Assembly: GCF_019710575.1 (NCBI RefSeq)
Contig: NZ_JAHWFK010000049.1
Coordinates: 1-64,000, forward strand
Source: Paractinoplanes polyasparticus
Lineage (GTDB): Bacteria > Actinomycetota > Actinomycetes > Mycobacteriales > Micromonosporaceae
DNA: 64,000 nt
Reading direction: 5' to 3'
A program made the translations under genes and the position numbers. Shown one piece after another: positions 23,548-32,297 of the stretch. Position 1 is the stretch's first letter, and the number at the start of each line of letters is the position of its first letter. The notes under the pieces were generated by a model. The model saw only the letters and a program-made list of their open reading frames with translations. It searched no databases and was not told the DNA's origin.

Positions 23548-25575
23548 ATGCTCGTGTCGTATCCATCGTTGCTGGCCCGGACGCAGGCGTTCGGGCTGGG
23601 ACGGCCGCATCGGTTCACGGTTGCCCCGGACGGCAAGCGGTTGCTGTTCCTGCGCAGCCTCGGCGGCGAGAACCCGATCCGGTTGTTGTGGGAGCTCGAC
23701 CTCAGCACGGGCGACGAGCGGCTAATCGGTGATCCGGGGGCGCCGGGTGACGCGGGCCCGATGTCGGCGGCCGAGCGTGCGCGGCGGGAGAGGACCCGGG
23801 ACAGGTCGGCCGGCATCTCCGACTACAGCACCGACAGCAGCGTGCGCGTCGTCGCTTACACGGCGGGCGAGAAGCTCTACCTCGCCGACACGGTGACGGG
23901 GCAGGCGCGGGAGCTGCCGGCCCGTACGCCCCTGACCGACGCCACCATCAGCCCGGACGGCGCCGCCGTGGCCTACGTGCACGACGGGGCGCTCCGGGTG
24001 ATCAACAGCGACGGCACGGGGGACCGCGCGCTGGCCACGCCCGAGGGCGACGACATCACGTACGGTCTGGCCGAGCACGTGGCGGCCGAGTCGATGGAAC
24101 GTACGCGCGGATTCTGGTGGGCGCCCGACGGGCAGCAGCTCGCCGTGGCCCGGGTCGACAACTCGCCGCTCGAGGTCTGGTATCTGAGCGACCCGGCCGA
24201 CCCGGCCGCGCCGCCGACCGCGCAGCGCTACCCGCGGGCGGGCACGGACAACGCGATCGTCGAGCTGTTCGTGCTCGGCCTCGACGGCGGGCGCCGGAGC
24301 ATCGACTTCGGCTGGGACGCGTACGAATATCTGGTCGACGTCGTGTGGGACCAGCACGGCCTGCTCGCCGTGCTGCAGAACAGGCCCCAGACGGCGATGC
24401 GGGTGCTCGCCACCGACAGCGGGGACGTGCTCGCCGAGACCACCGACCCACTGTGGACGACCATCGTGCCCGGCTTCCCCCGGCGTACGGCGGAAGGCTC
24501 TTTGATCTGGACCGAGGACACCGGCGAGACCCGGCACCTGACGGTGGGCGGCGAATCGGTGACGCCGCCCGGCCTTCAGGTCGCCTCGTTGTGCGGGGTC
24601 GACGGCGACACCCTGCTGTTCACCGGCTCGTCGGAGCCGACCGAGTCACACCTGTGGTCCTGGTCGGCGGCCGAAGGGCTGCGGCAGCTCACCACCGAGC
24701 CGGGCGTGCACACCGGCACGCGGTCGGGCGGCGCGACGGTGATCAGCTCGTCGACGCTCACCGGCAGCACGGTGAGCTTCGGCGGCCGTACGGTGGAAAG
24801 CCTGGCCCTCAGCTCGCCGGTGGTCCCGAAGGTGTCGCTGCTGCGCGCGGGCCCGAACGAACTGCGCACGGCCGTGCTGTTCCCGGCGGTGTGGCAGCGC
24901 GGCGAGCGGCTGCCGGTGCTGCTCGACCCGTACGGTGGCCCGGCCGCGCAGATCGTGCTCGCCGACCGGCGGCACTTCTACGTTTCGCAGTGGTTCGCCG
25001 ACCAGGGCTTCGCGGTGATCGTGGCCGACGGCCGGGGCACACCCGGGCGGGGTCCGCGCTGGGAGCGGGAGGCGCGCGGCGAACGCATCGGCAAGGTGCT
25101 CGACGACCAGATCGAGGCGCTCGAGACCGTGGCCGCGCTCTATCCCGAACTCGACCTGGGCCGGGTGGGCGTGCGCGGCTGGTCGGACGGGGGCTACCTG
25201 GCCGCGGCCGCGGTGCTGCGCCGGCCCGACGTCTTCCACGCCGCGGTGGCCGGCGCGCCGGTGACCGACGAGCGGCTCTACGACACCCACTGGCAGGAGC
25301 GGTTCCTCGGCGATCCCCGGGTGGACCCCACCCCGTACGAGAAGGAGTCGTTGATCGCCGACGCCCCGCGCCTGGAACGGCCGCTGATGCTGATCCACGG
25401 CCTGTCCGACGACAACGTCTATCCGGCGCACACGATGCGGCTCTCCGCGGCCCTGCTCGCCGCCGGAAAGCCGCACAGCCTGCTGATGCTGGCCGGCGCC
25501 AGCCACATGCCACCCGACGTCGACCTGCTCACGCCGCAACTGCGGTTCCTGCAGGACGCACTCGCCCCGCGCTGA
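23548..25575 (+). CDS. prolyl oligopeptidase family (S9B, dipeptidyl peptidase IV-like) serine peptidase
   Basis: 675 residues. N-terminal ~400 residues form a beta-propeller (FTVAPDGKRLLFLRS, ATISPDGAAVAYVHDGALRV, FWWAPDGQQLAVARVD; the DPP-IV-type double-Glu region may be IVELFVLG). C-terminal alpha/beta hydrolase: LLDPYGGPAAQIV, nucleophile in VGVRGWSDGGYLAAAA, Asp in HGLSDDNVYPAHT and His in GASHMPPDV. The usual elbow GWSYGG reads GWSDGG. No signal peptide, so likely cytosolic cleavage of X-Pro or similar peptides. Its 3' end overlaps the convergent cydDC gene by 47 bp. Confidence 0.9.
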   Translation: MLVSYPSLLARTQAFGLGRPHRFTVAPDGKRLLFLRSLGGENPIRLLWELDLSTGDERLIGDPGAPGDAGPMSAAERARRERTRDRSAGISDYSTDSSVRVVAYTAGEKLYLADTVTGQARELPARTPLTDATISPDGAAVAYVHDGALRVINSDGTGDRALATPEGDDITYGLAEHVAAESMERTRGFWWAPDGQQLAVARVDNSPLEVWYLSDPADPAAPPTAQRYPRAGTDNAIVELFVLGLDGGRRSIDFGWDAYEYLVDVVWDQHGLLAVLQNRPQTAMRVLATDSGDVLAETTDPLWTTIVPGFPRRTAEGSLIWTEDTGETRHLTVGGESVTPPGLQVASLCGVDGDTLLFTGSSEPTESHLWSWSAAEGLRQLTTEPGVHTGTRSGGATVISSSTLTGSTVSFGGRTVESLALSSPVVPKVSLLRAGPNELRTAVLFPAVWQRGERLPVLLDPYGGPAAQIVLADRRHFYVSQWFADQGFAVIVADGRGTPGRGPRWEREARGERIGKVLDDQIEALETVAALYPELDLGRVGVRGWSDGGYLAAAAVLRRPDVFHAAVAGAPVTDERLYDTHWQERFLGDPRVDPTPYEKESLIADAPRLERPLMLIHGLSDDNVYPAHTMRLSAALLAAGKPHSLLMLAGASHMPPDVDLLTPQLRFLQDALAPR

Positions 25576-28500
25576 GCTCCAGCACCCGGTCGACCCGGTC
25601 GAGGCCCTCGGGGCGGTGGGTCAACACCAGCACCGTGGTGCCGGTGGCGCCCAGCACGTCGGCCATGAGGTCGTCGGCCACCTCGGCGTCGAGGCCCTCG
25701 GTCGGCTCGTCCAGGATCAGCAGCGCGGGCTCGGCCAGCAGGGCACGCGCGATGGCGAACCGCCGGGCCTGACCGCCCGACATCGTCGTGCCACCGCTGC
25801 CGAGCCAGGTGTCGAGGCCCTGCGGCAACGCGTCGAGCCAGCTTCCCAGCCGTACGCGGGTGAGGACAGTCCGGAGCTCCCCGTCCGAAGCACCCGGACG
25901 GGCCAGCCGGAGGTTCTCGCGCACCGTCGACGCGAAGATGTGGTCGGTGTCGTCGCCGACGAGCACGACCCGGGCGGGTCCCGGCGAGACGACGCCGCCG
26001 CGCGGACCCAGAAAGCCGGCGAGCACGGCGGCCAGGGTCGACTTGCCCGAACCGGAGCGGCCCAGCACCGCCACCCGGGAGCCGGCCGGAAGCTCGAGGT
26101 CGAGGTCGCGCAGGACGGGTTCGGCGCCCCAGCCGGCCGTGACCCGCTCCAGCCGGATGTCGTTCGTACCTCTCGGGCTCTTCGTGCGGCTCGGGCCCGG
26201 GGCCATGACCGGTTCGGCGGCCAGGCGGGCTTCGGCTGCCGTGGCGCGCTGCCGGGCCACTGCGGCGTCGGGCAGCGCGAGGACGCTCTCGCCGAGGGCG
26301 ACCGTAGCCAGCAGCAGCACCGCGGCCCACTCGGGGGTCAGGCCGCCCAGCGAGAACGCGACACCCACGACGGCAAGGCCCCAGCCGAGATGCGCGAGCG
26401 CGGTGGACCACCCGGCGGTGTGGGCGGCCCGAGCCTCCAACCGGGCGAGGTCGCGGCTGCGCCGGTGCGGCACGTCGGTGAGGCCCGCCCCGGTCGCCAG
26501 GTCCTCCAGCCCGTCGACCGTCTCGACCATCGCGTCGCGCAACCGGGACCGAGCCTCACCGGTGGCCGCCTCGTCCCGCGCGGCCTGGCGGGCGGCCAGG
26601 GCGGGCGCCACGATCCCGGCGATCAGCAGGCCGGCGGCCAGCGGAAGCGCGGCCTGCAGGCTCAGGAGAACCGAAGCGGCGCCGGCCACGGCGAAGGTCA
26701 CGGCGGCTACGAGTACGGGCATCCGGCCCCGCAGGAGGCCGTCCACCCGCGCGTCGACGTCGTCGGCCACCTTGCTGAGCAGGTCGCCGCGGCGGCGCAG
26801 CCTCGGGCCGGGCACGCGTGGGACCAGATCGGCAAAGACCCGGGCCCGCCAGGCGCCGAGCCGGGCGAACGCGACGTCGTGCGCTACCAGCCGCTCCACG
26901 TACCGCAGCAGGGGTCGGGCGACGGCGCTGCCCCGCACCAGCACCACCGCGGTCGAGAGGGTCAGCACGGGCGGCAGGAAGGAGGCTCGCACCAGGAGCC
27001 AGGCGGCCGCTCCGGTCAACACGATGCCGGCCAACGACGAGCCGCTGCCGAGCGCGACTGCGACGCCGGTCCGGCGCCACCATGGGGCCGCAGGTTTCCC
27101 GTTGGCCGCCGGTAGAGGCGTCGCTTCTTGGTCGCCGTGCTGGCGCGGGGCCGTTTCGGCGCTGATGGGCTGGAGTGTGGTCGCGTCCGGGTTGGTGGGC
27201 TGGAGCGGGGTCGTTTCCGAGCCGTTGGGAGCGTGCTGGGTCGGGCCGGGGGCTTCGGCGGGCGTGGACCAGCTCGAGTCGGACAGGGTGACGCCTGGCG
27301 CTGTGACGTCTGGCGCCGTGACGCCTGATGCCGTGACGCCTGACGCCGCGGCGACTGGCGGCGCCCCTTGGACGGCTCTGTCCGCGATGGCGGGCGGCGA
27401 GGTTACCGGGACGATCCGGTCCGCGGCGGCGAGGAGCGCGGGGCGGTGGGCTACCACGAGGACCGCGCATCCGGCCCGAGCAGCTTCGCGAAGGCGCTCG
27501 ATGACAAGGGCTTCGGTGGTGGCATCGAGGTGGGCGGTCGGCTCGTCGAGTAGCAGGGCGAAGGGCGTCTTGTCGAACCGTCCGCCGGAGCTGTGGACAA
27601 CCGGGTGCCCTGTGGACGACGACGGCCTGCTCGTCGGCAAAAAAGTAGGGTGGCTCCATCCCCGGGCGGGTGGGCTGGCTAGGGGTTGTAGGAGGGACGC
27701 TTCCGGCGTGCTGGGCGTGCTGGGCGTGCTGGGCGTGCTGGGCGTGCCGGCCTGGTGGAGCAGGGCGGCCAAGGCCAAGCGGTGGCGCTGGCCGGCGGAG
27801 ACGCCGGCGCCGCGCTCGCCCAGGGGTGTGGTCGGGGAGAGGGCAGTGTCGAGGCCGACGGTCGCGAGCGCGGTGGTCACGTCGGCTTCGGGGGTGCCGG
27901 GCGGGAACAGGCCGGCTACGACTCGGGCGTGGGGCAGCGCGGGGCGTTGCGGAAGGTAGAGCGGGTTCGCCGCTCGGGCGGATCCGGCGTGGGCTTCCTG
28001 CAGGCCGGCCAGGACACGGAGGATCGTCGTCTTCCCGGCGCCGGACGGGCCGCTGAGCGCGACGATTTCGCCGGGGCGCACGGCGAGGTGGTCCAGCGCG
28101 GCGGCGTCGCGGGTGGTTCCGGGATAGCGGGCACGGACGCCCAGCGCGACGATCCCTGGTTCGGCCTTGGATTCGGTGGGCGCGACGATCCTTGGTTCGG
28201 CCTTGGATTCGGCGGGCGCGACGATTCCGGCCGGGTGGGCTTGAGAGCTGGCAGGCGCATTGACTCCCGCGTCTTCGAAGGGGGAGCGTACGGCAGAGGC
28301 GGCTTCGGGCTTCGAGGCGCCGTTGAACGGGGTCGCTGTGCCGTGGGTGGCGGGGCAGCCGTCCGTGGCAAGGGAGTGGGGCGGTCCTGCGCTTGCCGGA
28401 CCAGGGAAGGCATCGGTGATCGGCGAAGTGACGGTGCCGGCTTGGAGTGCCGGGGTGGACAGGATCTCGTCCACGTCGGAGATCACCGCGGTGGCGTCGG

Positions 28501-29512
28501 TGGAGGCGTGGTAGCGGGCGGCCATCTCGCGCAGCGGGCGGTAGGCCTCGGGCGCCAGCAGGATCACCAGGAGGGCGGGGGCCAGGGCCAGGTTGCCGGC
28601 GGCCACGCGGAGGCCGGCCTCGACTGCGATCAGGCCGACCGAGAGGGTCGCCACCAGGTCGAGGGCGGTGGACGAGAGGAAGGCGACGCGTAGCACCCGC
28701 AGGGTGGCCGAGCGGTGCTGGTCGGTCAGGTTCTCGATGACCTCGGCCTGGCGGGTGGCGCGGCCGAAGACGCGCAGGGTGGGCAGTCCGCGGACCACGT
28801 CGAGGAAGTGGCCGGCCAGGCGGGCGTCGGCCTGCCAGCGTTGCCGGGCCCGGGCCTGGGTGGCCCAGCCGATCAGGGCGCCCAGCAGGGGGATCAGCGG
28901 CAGGGTGACCAGCGCGACCACGGCCGAGGCGGGGTCGACCGCGGCCATGGCCAGGATGACCAGCGGGGGCAGCGTCACGCCCAGCACCAGGGCGGGCAGG
29001 TAGCCGCTGAACCACGGTTTCAGGGCGTCGAGGCCGGTGGTGAGCACGGCGGTCAGCCGGCCCGCGCCGAACGACGCCACCCAGGCCGGGCCGCGCCGGG
29101 GCAGCGCGGTCAGCATCGAGCGGCGCAGTTCGTCGGTGACGCGGGCGGCTGTGCGGCGGGCCACCACCTGCTCGCCCCACGACAGCAGGGCCCGGGTCGC
29201 GTACGCACCGGCCAGCAGCAGGACCGCCCAGCCGGGGCCCCGGGTCACGAGCAGGGTGAGGGCCATCGCCACGAGCAGCGTGGCGACGGCCTGGCCCGCG
29301 CCGAGCAGTGCCAGGCCGGCGATGCCACCCCGGCTGGTGCGGGCGTGCCGCACCAGCCGGGGGTCCAGCGGCCCGCGAGGCGGCGCGGATCGCTGGGACG
29401 CCACGGCTTCCGGACCCGGAGAGGAGGGAAGCGCGGAAACCGCGGCAGCTGAGGGGGCGAGAGCGGCCGGCGCTTCGGAAGGAGCGGAGGCCGCGGGGGA
29501 GATGGGTGTCAT
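25529..29512 (-). CDS. cydDC: CydD-CydC fusion ABC exporter with three repeat-rich insertions
   Basis: 1327 residues: two complete ABC exporter halves in one chain, needed to export thiols for cytochrome bd assembly. CydD half: transmembrane domain ~60-385, Walker A GPSGAGKTT ~488, signature VSAGQRHRL ~570, Walker B ALLLDEPTAHLD ~650. CydC half: membrane domain ~800-1040, Walker A GRSGSGKST ~1150, MSGGQARR ~1242, LLILDEPTEGLD ~1263. Foreign-looking low-complexity tracts occur at ~432-456 (ESKAEP repeats), ~586-647 (TPS repeats, between signature and Walker B) and ~700-800 (GVTAP repeats and linker). Start ATG 29512 overlaps the cydB stop by 4 bp; the frame is open to 30322 but that is cydB sequence. 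Confidence 0.9.
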   Translation of the reverse strand: MTPISPAASAPSEAPAALAPSAAAVSALPSSPGPEAVASQRSAPPRGPLDPRLVRHARTSRGGIAGLALLGAGQAVATLLVAMALTLLVTRGPGWAVLLLAGAYATRALLSWGEQVVARRTAARVTDELRRSMLTALPRRGPAWVASFGAGRLTAVLTTGLDALKPWFSGYLPALVLGVTLPPLVILAMAAVDPASAVVALVTLPLIPLLGALIGWATQARARQRWQADARLAGHFLDVVRGLPTLRVFGRATRQAEVIENLTDQHRSATLRVLRVAFLSSTALDLVATLSVGLIAVEAGLRVAAGNLALAPALLVILLAPEAYRPLREMAARYHASTDATAVISDVDEILSTPALQAGTVTSPITDAFPGPASAGPPHSLATDGCPATHGTATPFNGASKPEAASAVRSPFEDAGVNAPASSQAHPAGIVAPAESKAEPRIVAPTESKAEPGIVALGVRARYPGTTRDAAALDHLAVRPGEIVALSGPSGAGKTTILRVLAGLQEAHAGSARAANPLYLPQRPALPHARVVAGLFPPGTPEADVTTALATVGLDTALSPTTPLGERGAGVSAGQRHRLALAALLHQAGTPSTPSTPSTPSTPEASLLQPLASPPARGWSHPTFLPTSRPSSSTGHPVVHSSGGRFDKTPFALLLDEPTAHLDATTEALVIERLREAARAGCAVLVVAHRPALLAAADRIVPVTSPPAIADRAVQGAPPVAAASGVTASGVTAPDVTAPGVTLSDSSWSTPAEAPGPTQHAPNGSETTPLQPTNPDATTLQPISAETAPRQHGDQEATPLPAANGKPAAPWWRRTGVAVALGSGSSLAGIVLTGAAAWLLVRASFLPPVLTLSTAVVLVRGSAVARPLLRYVERLVAHDVAFARLGAWRARVFADLVPRVPGPRLRRRGDLLSKVADDVDARVDGLLRGRMPVLVAAVTFAVAGAASVLLSLQAALPLAAGLLIAGIVAPALAARQAARDEAATGEARSRLRDAMVETVDGLEDLATGAGLTDVPHRRSRDLARLEARAAHTAGWSTALAHLGWGLAVVGVAFSLGGLTPEWAAVLLLATVALGESVLALPDAAVARQRATAAEARLAAEPVMAPGPSRTKSPRGTNDIRLERVTAGWGAEPVLRDLDLELPAGSRVAVLGRSGSGKSTLAAVLAGFLGPRGGVVSPGPARVVLVGDDTDHIFASTVRENLRLARPGASDGELRTVLTRVRLGSWLDALPQGLDTWLGSGGTTMSGGQARRFAIARALLAEPALLILDEPTEGLDAEVADDLMADVLGATGTTVLVLTHRPEGLDRVDRVLELSAGRVRPAGTAVAA
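27288..27362 (-). repeat. in-frame 15-bp repeat in cydDC
   Basis: Five units of GTGACGCCTGGCGCT type (plus strand), diverged in the fifth. They encode pentapeptides of the GVTAP/GVTAS kind in the linker between the two ABC halves. Confidence 0.9.
27708..27743 (-). repeat. in-frame 9-bp repeat in cydDC, four units
   Basis: Four perfect GTGCTGGGC units (plus strand), giving TPSTPSTPSTPS in the protein. It lies inside the first ATPase domain between the ABC signature and Walker B, where the family normally has no extra residues. Confidence 0.93.
28146..28217 (-). repeat. in-frame 36-bp duplication in cydDC
   Basis: Two nearly identical 36-bp units plus the start of a third, each encoding a dodecapeptide containing ESKAEP and IVAP. 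It lies just before the first nucleotide-binding domain. Confidence 0.9.
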
Positions 29513-30489
29513 GAGGGAACCCGTTCGCTGGCTACGCGGCGGCGGAAGACCCAGTAGGAGTAGGCCTGGTAGGCGATGACTCCGGGGAGGATGAGCACGC
29601 CGGCCCAGGTGATCAGCTCCAGGGCCTGGGGGGTGGCAGCCGCGGCGTCGCGGGTCAGGGCGTACGCCGGGTCGATCGTGCTGTGCAGGACGACCGCGCC
29701 GTGGGTGGTGAAGACGGCCACCACGGCGCCGGCCACCGCAGCGGCCGTCGCGCCGAAGGCCAGGGCCTCGCGGCCGGTGCGGGCGAGCAGGCCGGCGGCG
29801 AAGGCGAGCACCGCCGCCAGCAGGGTGATGACCGAGCCCGTGCCGATGCCGGCCAGCAACAGCGCGACCGCGCCGCCCGTGCCCAGCCACCGCGACAGGT
29901 TCGCCGCCCGGCGGCGGAGCGGGCCGCTCGTCCGCAGCGCGAGGAACGTCGCCCCCAGCAGGAGCGCGGCGTAGAGGGCGGCCAGAGCACCGAGGCCGGC
30001 CGCCGGAGTGAGCACCGGTCCGAACGTACGGTCGAAACCGCCGCCCACCACGTCGCCGCCGGCGTTGATGGCGAGGCCGTGGGCGAACGCCGCCAGCAGG
30101 GCGCCCCACACCAGCACGATGCCCAGCGAGCTCGCCGCCAGCGCCACGTCGGCCCGGCGGCGGTAGCGGGCGCCGTCGCCCTTGCCGCGGAACTCGAGCG
30201 CCACGCCGCGGACCGCCAGCAACAGCAGCAGGACGACCATCGGCAGGTACAGGCCCGCCAGCAGCGCGGAGTACCAGGCCGGGAAGGCCGCGAACGTCAC
30301 GCCGATCGCCGCTACCAGCCACACCTCGTTGCCGTCCCAGAACGGGCCGATGGTGCGTACGGCGGCGCCGCGCTCGTGGTCGTCGCGGCCGAGCACGGGA
30401 CCGAGCAGGCCCACGCCGAAGTCGAAGCCTTCGAGGACGAAGTACAGCACCCAGGCCAGCACGACGACCGAGAACCAGAAGGTGATCAC
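29509..30489 (-). CDS. cydB: cytochrome bd ubiquinol/menaquinol oxidase subunit II
   Basis: 326 residues, eight or nine hydrophobic segments. The CydB hallmarks VLYFVLEGFDFGVGLL, GPFWDGNEVWLVAAIGV and AAFPAWYSALLAGLYLPM are all present, as is the C-terminal PGVIAYQAYSYWVFRRRV. It pairs with CydA in the inner-membrane quinol oxidase that reduces O2 with high affinity. The GTG at 30489 is preceded by GAGGAG at good spacing and lies 12 bp after cydA. The longer open frame to 30708 is a shadow of cydA. Confidence 0.95.
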   Translation of the reverse strand: MITFWFSVVVLAWVLYFVLEGFDFGVGLLGPVLGRDDHERGAAVRTIGPFWDGNEVWLVAAIGVTFAAFPAWYSALLAGLYLPMVVLLLLLAVRGVALEFRGKGDGARYRRRADVALAASSLGIVLVWGALLAAFAHGLAINAGGDVVGGGFDRTFGPVLTPAAGLGALAALYAALLLGATFLALRTSGPLRRRAANLSRWLGTGGAVALLLAGIGTGSVITLLAAVLAFAAGLLARTGREALAFGATAAAVAGAVVAVFTTHGAVVLHSTIDPAYALTRDAAAATPQALELITWAGVLILPGVIAYQAYSYWVFRRRVASERVPS

Positions 30490-30500
30490 GTCAGGGCTCC

Positions 30501-31862
30501 TCAGTAGACGGGTGCGGGCTCGGGCTTGTCGGCGGCGGCAGCGGCCGGCGCCAGGGGCTGTCGCGCGAGGTGGCGGACCAGCCGCAGCCAGACCACGGCG
30601 ATCACCCCGTAGATGACGGTGAACCCGGCCAGCGACGTGATCACCTCGGAGCTGGTCAGCCCGGGGGAGATGCCGTCGGCGACCTTGGAGATGCCGAACG
30701 CGATCCACGGCTGCCGCGCGGTCTCGGTGAAGATCCAGCCGAAGGTGTTGGCCGCGGCGGGCAGCAGCGGAATGAGCGGCAACCAGCGGGTCAGCCAGCG
30801 GGGAGCGTTACGGCTCTTGCGCGTACGCCAGAGGTAGTAGGCCGCTACGGCGGCAGCCAGCATGCCGACGCCGATCATCAGGCGGAACGTCCAGAACGCG
30901 ACCGGGATCATGGGCACGTACGAGCCGGGCCCGAACTCCGCCGCGTACTGGGCCTGCAGGTCGTCGATGCCCTGCACGGTGGCGCCGGGGTTGCCCTTGG
31001 CCAGGATGGAGAGCAGCCAGGGGATCTCGAGCGAGAACTCGGGCAGCGGCTTGCCGGTGGCGAACACCGAGAACGGCGCGCCGGCGGTGGTGGCGTAGAG
31101 CGCCTCGGCCGCGGCCATCTTCATCGGCTGCACCTCGGTGATGACCTTGCCCAGGTGGTCGCCGGTGAGCGCCGTCAACGCTCCGCCGGTCAGTGTCAGC
31201 CAGGCGCCGAGACGGGCCAGGGTCCGGTACGCCGGGTCGGCCGCGAGCCGCCACACGCCGAGCGCCAGCAGCAGCGCGCCGCCCACCATGATCGCTCCCG
31301 AGATGGTGTGCGGGAACGCGGCCAGGTTGACCTTGTTGAGCATCAGCTCGGTGAACGAGGTGAGCCGGGCCCGCCCGGTGACAGGGTCCAGGGCGTACGC
31401 GACGGGGTTCTGCATGAAGGAGTTGGCGGCCAGAATGATGAACGCCGACAGCAGCGTGCCGACCGCCACGATGACGATGCAGGCGGTGTGGATCGCGCGC
31501 GGCAGCCTGTCCCAGCCGAAATACCAGAGCGCGAGGAACGTCGCCTCGAGGAAGAACGCGAGCATCCCCTCGATGGCGAGGGTCGGCCCGAAGACGTCGC
31601 CGTAGAAGCGGGCGAACGCGCTCCACCCCAGACCGAACTGGAATTCCTGGACCAGGCCGGTGACCACGCCGACGGCGAACGTGACGATCAGGATCTTGCC
31701 GACGAACTTGGTCAGGTGCAGGTACTGCTCTTTCTTGGTCCGCAGCCAGGCGATCTGCAGGCCGGCGGCGCTCGCGGCCAGGCTGATCGACAGCGGGACG
31801 AAGAAGTAGTGGTAGATCGTCACGACCGCGAACTGCAGGCGTGTCCAGTCCAGCACGTCCAT
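30501..31862 (-). CDS. cydA: cytochrome bd oxidase subunit I
   Basis: 453 residues, the short Q-loop class found in actinobacteria. Starts MDVLDWTRLQFAVVTIYHYFF with the heme b595 His; FPHTISGA carries the heme b558 His; the Met ligand is probably in QPMKMAAAE, and ARQPWIAFG is the conserved GRQPW-like motif. EGMLAFFLEATFLALWYFGW and ITEVQPMKM are also diagnostic. First gene of cydA-cydB-cydDC on the minus strand, with promoter and three inverted repeats in the gap to the divergent BlaI gene. Confidence 0.95.
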   Translation of the reverse strand: MDVLDWTRLQFAVVTIYHYFFVPLSISLAASAAGLQIAWLRTKKEQYLHLTKFVGKILIVTFAVGVVTGLVQEFQFGLGWSAFARFYGDVFGPTLAIEGMLAFFLEATFLALWYFGWDRLPRAIHTACIVIVAVGTLLSAFIILAANSFMQNPVAYALDPVTGRARLTSFTELMLNKVNLAAFPHTISGAIMVGGALLLALGVWRLAADPAYRTLARLGAWLTLTGGALTALTGDHLGKVITEVQPMKMAAAEALYATTAGAPFSVFATGKPLPEFSLEIPWLLSILAKGNPGATVQGIDDLQAQYAAEFGPGSYVPMIPVAFWTFRLMIGVGMLAAAVAAYYLWRTRKSRNAPRWLTRWLPLIPLLPAAANTFGWIFTETARQPWIAFGISKVADGISPGLTSSEVITSLAGFTVIYGVIAVVWLRLVRHLARQPLAPAAAAADKPEPAPVY

Positions 31863-31874
31863 GTGGGTGCCCCT

Positions 31875-31927
31875 CTACGACGTCTCGTAGTAGATACTAC
31901 GTCACGTAGTACGACGCTACGCAGTAG
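31875..31927. promoter_or_regulatory. three inverted repeats in the cydA/BlaI divergent promoter
   Basis: Site 1, 31875-31890: CTACGA-CGTC-TCGTAG. Site 2, 31895-31911: TACTACG-TCA-CGTAGTA. Site 3, 31917-31927: CTAC-GCA-GTAG. All share CTAC...GTAG arms, like the dyad sites bound by BlaI/MecI repressors (TACA...TGTA in the classical systems). Centres are about 20 and 19 bp apart, two helical turns, so repressor dimers would stack on one face. A -10 box TAGTAT for cydA (31899-31894, minus strand) lies between sites 1 and 2. Confidence 0.7.
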
Positions 31928-31934
31928 AGGCGGT

Positions 31935-32297
31935 ATGCTCGGTCACATGGCTCTCGGAGATCTGGAACGCGAGGTCATGACGCAGTTGTGGGACGCCGGT
32001 GAGCCGCTCACCGTGCGGCAGGTGCACGAGCGCCTGAGCCGTCAGCGCGATCTGGCCTACACGACGGTGATGACCGTGCTCGACCGGCTGGCCAAGAAGG
32101 GCGTGGTCACCCAGCAGAAGGCGGACCGTGCCTATCGGTACGTTCCCGCGCAGACCCGGGAAGAGATGACCGCGTCCGTGATGCTCGACGCGCTGACCTC
32201 CAGCGCCGATCAGGACGCCGCGCTCGCGTACTTCGTCGGGCAGCTCCCGCCCGACGCCTTGGCGGCGGCAATCGAAGCAGCACAAAAGAAGCGGTGA
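31935..32297 (+). CDS. BlaI/MecI/CopY-family repressor
   Basis: 120 residues. Winged-helix LGDLEREVMTQLWDAGEPLT, VRQVHERLSRQRDLAYTTVM, TVLDRLAKKGVVTQQKADRA, then a short dimerisation tail. Closely follows the M. tuberculosis BlaI layout, including six residues before LGDLE, which supports ATG 31935 (GAGG just upstream) over the in-frame ATG 31947. Forms an overlapping pair with the M56 peptidase gene, as blaI-blaR do. The operators next door are shared with cydA, so it probably represses both itself and cytochrome bd. Confidence 0.9.
   Translation: MLGHMALGDLEREVMTQLWDAGEPLTVRQVHERLSRQRDLAYTTVMTVLDRLAKKGVVTQQKADRAYRYVPAQTREEMTASVMLDALTSSADQDAALAYFVGQLPPDALAAAIEAAQKKR

Noticed and set aside
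25529..30322. 1597-residue continuous frame on the minus strand
   Set aside because: The first 270 codons are cydB read in another frame; the CydD start at ATG 29512 overlaps the cydB stop by 4 bp.
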